Assembly: GCA_963933885.1 (NCBI GenBank)
Contig: CAWVWF010000115.1
Span: 1-11,143 of the forward strand
Source: CAWVWF01 sp963933885
GTDB lineage: Bacteria > Bacteroidota > Bacteroidia > Flavobacteriales_C > GCA-002722245
Length of the DNA: 11,143 bases
Direction: 5' to 3'
Below are positions 6,931 through 11,143 of this stretch, one piece after another (the first letter of the stretch is position 1; every line of letters starts with the position of its first letter). Under the pieces are notes generated by a model, which was not told the origin of the DNA, searched no databases, and was given only the letters and a program-made list of their open reading frames with translations. The translations under genes were made by a program, and so were the position numbers.

Positions 6931-7759
6931 CTATTTCAGAACTAATAAAGGTTTATTAATATGAATACTTAAATGTTCTGTAACACTTTTATGAAAGAGA
7001 GACTGTAACATCTTCCTATGTTTCGATCTAACCACAACTGCACCTGGCTTAACATCTTTAACGATCTCTTCAATAGCATTCACCTTATCTTTATTAAACT
7101 TTAAATCAAGATAGATAACACTACCAGGAAAGTAATTCATGAATTTCCTTTTGAGTTGATGTTCCTGTTCAATATCAATTCCAAACGCATCATCATAACT
7201 ATGAAATAAATGAATGCGTTTATCGTCTGCAGAAAAACCTTCTATAATACTCACCTCATCTCTTGACATTTCCTCTCCTAAATCCAAGGCAAATAAAACA
7301 TTATTTATTTCTTCAAAATCAATATCTCTTGGAATTACGAAAACAGGAATATTAGTTTCTCCAATCACTCTTGCAGTTTCACTACCTATCAGTATTTCAT
7401 CAATCCCACTAATTCCTTTCTTAGTCCCCATCACAATAAGATCAAACCTACTAGAATCAATCTCATTAACAACCTGAGTTAAACTTCCCGTTCCTTGTTC
7501 TTTAGTAATAGATAAATTAATAGATGCTCTGAACTTATTATGAATCCTAACCACTTCTTCTTCCAAGTTCCTTAATGAAATAGATTTCATAGAATCTTCG
7601 AAATCCAAAAAAGCTCCAGCTTCGGAATACTTCATTTCGTAAACATTTAACAAAATGACTTCAGCAGTATTCTTAAGAGCATATTCAATTGCAAAATCTG
7701 TAGCTTCTTTCGCACAACTTGAGAAATCTGTAGGAATCTGTAGGAATAAGAATTTTCAT
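6931..7759 (-). pseudogene. Tandem universal stress protein (UspA family), frameshifted near the N-terminus
   Basis: Two Usp domains in one chain, of the kind that binds nucleotides and responds to stress in the cytoplasm. From ATG 7759 the frame reads MKILIPTD and then goes out of phase, stopping at a TGA 24 codons in. The cause is visible: CCTACAGATT occurs twice in tandem. Removing one copy gives MKILIPTDFSSCAKEATDFA, the normal Usp beginning, in frame with the rest, for a 272-aa protein. Domain 1 carries GTKKGISGIDEILIGS (restored 108-123), a variant of the Usp ATP-loop G-2x-G-9x-G(S/T) with one extra residue; domain 2 (about 145-272) ends with VVVRSKHRKMLQSLF and lacks the glycine loop, as is common in tandem members. 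As read, no ATG or GTG restarts the frame; TTG 7653 could give a 240-aa product without the first strand and helix. The rest of the gene is undamaged, so the lesion is recent, switchable, or a sequencing or assembly error. Confidence 0.87.
7725..7747. repeat. 10-bp tandem duplication inside the universal stress gene
   Basis: AATCTGTAGG occurs at 7725-7734 and again at 7735-7744, followed by a further AAT. On the coding (minus) strand the unit is CCTACAGATT. Its length is not a multiple of three, so gain or loss of one unit moves the reading frame; one copy gives an intact gene, two copies as here break it. Confidence 0.93.
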
Positions 7760-7826
7760 AATTAACTGTTTTATTAAATATAACCGATAACAAGAAAAAT
7801 AAAAATGATTAATATCAGATTTTGAG

Positions 7827-9014
7827 TTATTTCATTACTGCTATTTTCTTACTAATTAAAACATTATCTGAATTCACCATAACTAAATAATTACCGTTTG
7901 GTAAAAACTTCAAATCTAACCAGTACCCTTCTATTGCCTTTCTATTCCATACCGCTTTACCCATCATACTTAAAATCTGAATTTCAGCTTTATCAATTCC
8001 GTTAACAGATACAATTGGTGAAGTTCCATTAGACATAACTGTTAATTGAGGATCTGTATTTCCACTATTAAATGATATTGAATTAGAATATTTAAAGTCT
8101 CCGTTATAGTCTACTTGCTTAATCCTATAATAAGACAAATCAGAAATCACATTTTCATCTAAGAAACTATAATTAATTTCTTCCTCAGAATCTCCAGCTC
8201 CTTCCACTTGTCCAATTGTTTCCCAAACACTCCCATTTGAAGATCGTTGAATTTCGAAATGGCTATTAAAAACCTCAGCTTGTGTTGCCCAAACTAAAGT
8301 TGTTCCCTCTAAAGAATTTACTCCTGAAAAAGAACTCATTTCAACTGGCAATGAAGCCAATTCAGATCCTTTAAAATTATCGTAATAAACAGATTGATTA
8401 GGCCAACTCTTTGGATTAGTAGCAGAACCCGAATTCTCTAAAAAAGTAGCAAACCTCACTACATAATTACTAGAAAAAGGAACTCCTGATGATGTTGCTA
8501 AGGATGAAATATCTAATGTTAATTCATTCCATATCCCATCTGAATAAGGCGCTAACCAAAGCTTAATAACTGTTGCTCTTTTAAAGGTTGATCCACCATC
8601 GTTACTTAACTGAATCTGTAACGAATCCCAACCTGACCTCCAATCAACTATAGCTTGTTGTAATTCTACTGTTCCAGCTCCGTCTAAATCTAAATGAAGA
8701 TCCATGTTTAACTGATTGGATCCTGTTGGAGAGGAAGCGTTATAGACTTGTAATCCGTTTCCTCCCGAAGCTCCAACGTTTGCACAAATACCGGAACTAC
8801 AGGTTCCAAAATTTGGCCATCCGCCGGATAAGTTAGAAACAGAATAAGTTCCAATTCCTTGTACATCTGAAAAGGACCAATGAGATCCCAAACTTCCACT
8901 CGAAAGATCGTCCGAAAAGGGTAATGAAGAATAAGTTTGACTTGTAGCTGCTGTTAAGGTAAAAAGGCAAAATACTGTCGTCACTTTCTTTAGTAATGTC
9001 GTAGGCACTAACAT
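7827..9014 (-). CDS. Secreted protein with type IX secretion C-terminal sorting domain
   Basis: A 395-aa exported protein. Residues 1-26 are a Sec signal peptide (LLKK, hydrophobic core, cleavage near AATSQ). Residues about 30-215 look like a beta-sandwich (jellyroll) domain rich in Gly, Ser and Asn, opening with LPFSDDLSSGSLGSHW, like extracellular ligand-binding or adhesin modules; the two cysteines in GTCSSGIC could form a disulfide. LPVEMSSFSG (222-231) begins the FN3-like module typical of Bacteroidota secreted proteins (FEIQRSSNG, then YYRIKQVDYNGDFKYS). The last 75 or so residues (QILSMMGKAVW, LPNGNYLVMV, ending KKIAVMK) fit the type A Por sorting domain that directs passage through T9SS and attachment or release at the surface. 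The frame opens at TTG 9059, but ATG 9014 is preferred because it places the signal peptide at the very start. Ligand and role are unknown; no enzyme signature was seen. Confidence 0.85.
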   Translation of the reverse strand: MLVPTTLLKKVTTVFCLFTLTAATSQTYSSLPFSDDLSSGSLGSHWSFSDVQGIGTYSVSNLSGGWPNFGTCSSGICANVGASGGNGLQVYNASSPTGSNQLNMDLHLDLDGAGTVELQQAIVDWRSGWDSLQIQLSNDGGSTFKRATVIKLWLAPYSDGIWNELTLDISSLATSSGVPFSSNYVVRFATFLENSGSATNPKSWPNQSVYYDNFKGSELASLPVEMSSFSGVNSLEGTTLVWATQAEVFNSHFEIQRSSNGSVWETIGQVEGAGDSEEEINYSFLDENVISDLSYYRIKQVDYNGDFKYSNSISFNSGNTDPQLTVMSNGTSPIVSVNGIDKAEIQILSMMGKAVWNRKAIEGYWLDLKFLPNGNYLVMVNSDNVLISKKIAVMK

Positions 9015-9129
9015 TATTATAAAATTTATGATTCGAAGTATAAACGTAAGAAATATCAAACGGACGCCTCGACACTTAACTAATTAATAATCAACAGGTA
9101 GATAGTTGAAAACTGAATCTGAATTTCAC

Positions 9130-9912
9130 TTATATCTTCTCAAAGTCAATGTGGAAGTGGTCATCATGAACTTCATTAACTTTTTTAGTTAAGCTTTTTG
9201 CGAAGTAAATTTTCTGAGATTTTAATTTCTTTCCTGAAGGTGTTTTAAATAACTCATCCAAAAGTTCAACTTTTATAATTACTTTCTTAATCTTCCACCC
9301 TTTTGTAATAGCCGCTTCATTTAATGCAAGAATCTCTTTCGCTGTTCTTTCGAAGTTCACCTCTACTCCACCCGACTCATCGTAGACTCCACTGTTATTT
9401 GTATTTAAAAAATAATGAGAGATTCCTTTTTTATCCAAAGAGTAATCAACCTTTCCTCCTTTCATTTTTGGCAACATAAAATCTACACTCGTTCCTTTTT
9501 GATGTGTTCTATGTGGCCATAACTCCCCTCCGTGCTCATGTGCTATTTCCATGATCTGAAACTGCTGATCTGGAACTGTGTTTTCTAAATTTCCCAAAGC
9601 ATAGATTAAAATAGCCTTCACTTCAGAATTAACAAAAGCACGCCCTTTCAAATAACTTTGTTCCGCAAAATAATTATAGTTCTTTCCTTCTGGCGGGAAC
9701 AAAACAGCGTTGCTTAACTTCCCTTTACTAACAGTCCCTTTCGATATTGAACTAAGTGTATCTTGATTGTGGTTATCATAATACACCTGCATTGGAGACT
9801 TAAGGCTATCTACCTTCGAAATCTCAGTATTTTGAACCACCTTAATTACAGGTTGTTGTTTTTCTACACAAGCAAATAATAAAGCAGGAAAAAGTAGTAA
9901 GATATATCTCAT
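9130..9912 (-). CDS. MepA-like murein endopeptidase lipoprotein (LAS metallopeptidase fold)
   Basis: A 260-aa protein that probably cuts peptide cross-links in peptidoglycan in the periplasm. Seen: a short lipoprotein signal ending LLFAC with lipidated Cys15, a low-complexity linker to about residue 65, then a catalytic domain. HRTHQKGTSVDFML at 134-147 holds the H-x(6)-D zinc pair (His137, Asp144) with His134 upstream, and DDHFHIDF at 250-257 holds the closing H-x-H (His252, His254). This order matches penicillin-insensitive murein endopeptidase MepA (peptidase family M74) and the wider LAS group of D-Ala-D-Ala or D,D-peptidases. The DUF882-type relatives share these motifs, so the precise bond cut is not certain. 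The start ATG 9912 is fixed by the lipoprotein signal. It lies 65 bases downstream of the next gene on the same strand. All expected metal ligands appear present. Confidence 0.75.
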   Translation of the reverse strand: MRYILLLFPALLFACVEKQQPVIKVVQNTEISKVDSLKSPMQVYYDNHNQDTLSSISKGTVSKGKLSNAVLFPPEGKNYNYFAEQSYLKGRAFVNSEVKAILIYALGNLENTVPDQQFQIMEIAHEHGGELWPHRTHQKGTSVDFMLPKMKGGKVDYSLDKKGISHYFLNTNNSGVYDESGGVEVNFERTAKEILALNEAAITKGWKIKKVIIKVELLDELFKTPSGKKLKSQKIYFAKSLTKKVNEVHDDHFHIDFEKI

Positions 9913-9977
9913 ATAAATTCAACGTGACAGGAAAAATTTATTTCATCAAATCCAATCTATTAACATTCCCTAACAAA

Positions 9978-10619
9978 CTATTTTAAATTTTGAGGCAATA
10001 CATTTCCAGAGATTACAAAAAGCACTTCAACTCTTGGAGGGGTTGATGGAAAGTTTTCTTTGTCAATTTTAATTTTCATTCCAATTTTAGTAACCTCAGT
10101 ATTACCAATCCATCTCATATTTCTTGATGGACGCATTTTCCTAAGTAAGTATTTCGCAAAACTTTTATAGGTATACAATGGCATAGGCTTTCTTATAATT
10201 GCGGCATCTCCTATTTGCTTATTTGTTCCGTAACAATACCTTCCCTCTTTTTTTATTAAAAAAAAAGATCTTCCGTTACTATATAAGGAACGAGCAGAAC
10301 TAAACCCCGATTTAAACCAAGAGTTGAAGAAACCATAATTTCTAGAAATCTTATAAAAATCACGTTTCAATTTTCTTTTACGCTTGTAAAGCGGCTTCTT
10401 TTCATATTTAGAAGCGAAGTAGTTAACAACACTATCCAAAGCTAGATCGATAGAAATTATTTTTTTACGTCTCCTAATCCTACCTTCATTAATAACATCT
10501 ACAATAGATTGTTTTAGTAATTCTACATCAATTTTTAATGGATCTAAAATAGGTGTATTATCCTTACGCCTAAAGGAGCATAAAAGAATGATAACAAATA
10601 TGAATAGATAGTTTTTCAA
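9978..10619 (-). CDS. Exported, strongly basic protein, possibly a divergent CAP/SCP-like domain
   Basis: A 213-aa protein with an N-terminal hydrophobic segment (LFIFVIILLC, 5-14) that should act as a signal peptide or anchor; the residues before Cys14 do not make a proper lipobox. The mature part is unusually rich in Lys and Arg (EGRIRRRKK, KKPLYKRKRKLKRDF). The order of a helix starting VDVINEGRIRR, then LDSVVNYFASKY, and later PSRNMRWIGNTEVTKIGMKI followed by a strand VEVLFVISG is reminiscent of CAP (SCP/PR-1) proteins, but the usual histidines are absent, so this is a weak suggestion. The start is TTG 10619: the upstream gene's TAA ends 2 bases before it, no in-frame ATG exists nearby, and starting here gives an intact signal segment. 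The 2-base gap implies co-translation with the gene upstream. Confidence 0.6.
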   Translation of the reverse strand: MKNYLFIFVIILLCSFRRKDNTPILDPLKIDVELLKQSIVDVINEGRIRRRKKIISIDLALDSVVNYFASKYEKKPLYKRKRKLKRDFYKISRNYGFFNSWFKSGFSSARSLYSNGRSFFLIKKEGRYCYGTNKQIGDAAIIRKPMPLYTYKSFAKYLLRKMRPSRNMRWIGNTEVTKIGMKIKIDKENFPSTPPRVEVLFVISGNVLPQNLK

Positions 10620-10621
10620 TA

Positions 10622-11143
10622 TTATTGAAGTGTTAACTTTTGTAATTCCTCTAATGATGTTTCATCTGGATTAACAACTTGAAATTTAAAAACTGACTTA
10701 CCATCTTCTCCTTTCTTAACGTTACTTACTGCAGTTGCATTCATAAATGCCACATCTCCAGAAATTGTTTTACCCATGATGACTGTTTTTGACTTATTAA
10801 AAAGGTAAACCATATTCCCGGTATAAGTCATTGTTCTTCCAAGAACTGTAGACATTACAGTAACCGATTCCAATTCAAGATTATCACCATTTGAGTCAAC
10901 CGGTTTAAAGAACGTCTTGTTACCCTTTGCTATCAATTCTGAATTCAATCGATCGATGTTACAAGCTAATAAACCAGTAAACTGAAAGTCTCCTGAATTA
11001 GCAACACCACCAAGAACTTTATTTTGATACACTTCATAATCAAACTTTTCTTTCTGTTTCACAGCGTACTCCTCAGGTCTATCAGCTTTAAAAACAGAAT
11101 CTGAGTATGCATTCTGAAGTAAATTTTGATAGTTACTCATTGA
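10622..11143 (-). CDS. Unrecognised protein, probably continuing past the right edge
   Basis: At least 172 residues from ATG 11140 to TAA 10622. The codon before the ATG (TCA) is also open, so the Met may be internal and the true start outside the window. No signal peptide is visible at this Met, although all its downstream neighbours are exported, which favours a missing N-terminus. The visible part starts helical and charged (RPEEYAVKQKEKFDYEVY) and then has a beta-rich domain: FTGLLACNIDRLNSE, FKPVDSNGDNLELESV, MVYLFNKSKTVIMG, VFKFQVVNPDETSLEELQKL. This resembles the C-terminal domain seen in some Bacteroidota envelope proteins where an LGWxNCDRF-like strand is followed by an F/LVF-type strand and a final helix after a T-x-x-E-L motif; that comparison is from memory and tentative. 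Its stop is 2 bases before the TTG of the basic exported protein, so the two form a transcription unit. Confidence 0.6.
   Translation of the reverse strand, partial: SMSNYQNLLQNAYSDSVFKADRPEEYAVKQKEKFDYEVYQNKVLGGVANSGDFQFTGLLACNIDRLNSELIAKGNKTFFKPVDSNGDNLELESVTVMSTVLGRTMTYTGNMVYLFNKSKTVIMGKTISGDVAFMNATAVSNVKKGEDGKSVFKFQVVNPDETSLEELQKLTLQ

Noticed and set aside
7214..7477. Open plus-strand frame of 87 codons opposite the universal stress gene
   Set aside because: Shadow of the real coding frame; its Ser/Ile/Leu-rich translation mirrors the antisense of Usp codons.
9015..9059. Fifteen-codon N-terminal extension of the T9SS protein from TTG 9059
   Set aside because: It would put a second hydrophobic stretch before an already complete signal peptide; ATG 9014 is the simpler start.
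8708..9075. Two overlapping minus-strand frames within the T9SS protein gene
   Set aside because: The main frame has a signal peptide, recognisable modules and a sorting domain; the alternatives have none.

Overview
The window looks like chromosomal DNA from a member of the Bacteroidota, most likely the class Flavobacteriia. It is AT-rich. One gene carries a type IX secretion (Por) C-terminal sorting domain, two genes have promoter elements of the Bacteroidota form TAnnTTTG, and a DUF4268-like gene and the paired dinB/second-dnaE arrangement are typical of that phylum. I see no prophage, integrase, CRISPR array, rRNA or tRNA.

Layout. Positions 1-3346 (minus strand) hold a two-gene translesion polymerase unit: dinB (Y-family polymerase) overlaps by 4 bases (ATGA) a second, DnaE-type replicative polymerase that runs off the left edge. 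Positions 3347-3800 are a 454-base gene-free stretch. It holds two 44-base REP-like repeats in inverted orientation, a six-copy TATG microsatellite, a small palindrome, and the strong intrinsic terminator of the next gene. Positions 3801-4889 (minus) encode class II fructose-bisphosphate aldolase. Going the other way, 4979-6340 is a plus-strand pair: a DUF4268-like protein and a seven-repeat WD40 propeller. From 6348 to the right edge everything is on the minus strand: a small secreted or outer-membrane beta protein, a tandem universal stress protein broken by a 10-base tandem duplication, a T9SS-exported adhesin-like protein, a MepA-like murein endopeptidase lipoprotein, a basic exported protein with faint CAP-domain resemblance, and a protein cut by, or starting at, the right edge.

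How the genes relate. The polymerase pair should act together in damage-tolerant DNA synthesis, by analogy with the ImuB/DnaE2 mutasome of other phyla. The aldolase is an independent housekeeping gene. The right-hand minus-strand genes are mostly envelope or exported proteins, but gaps of 65 bases or more make a single operon doubtful except for the last pair (2-base gap). The observations most worth following are the frameshifted universal stress gene, which returns to frame exactly if one 10-base copy is removed, the inverted REP pair with its microsatellite, and two promoters placed so close to their ATG that the mRNAs should be leaderless or nearly so. I found no convincing new multi-gene system.
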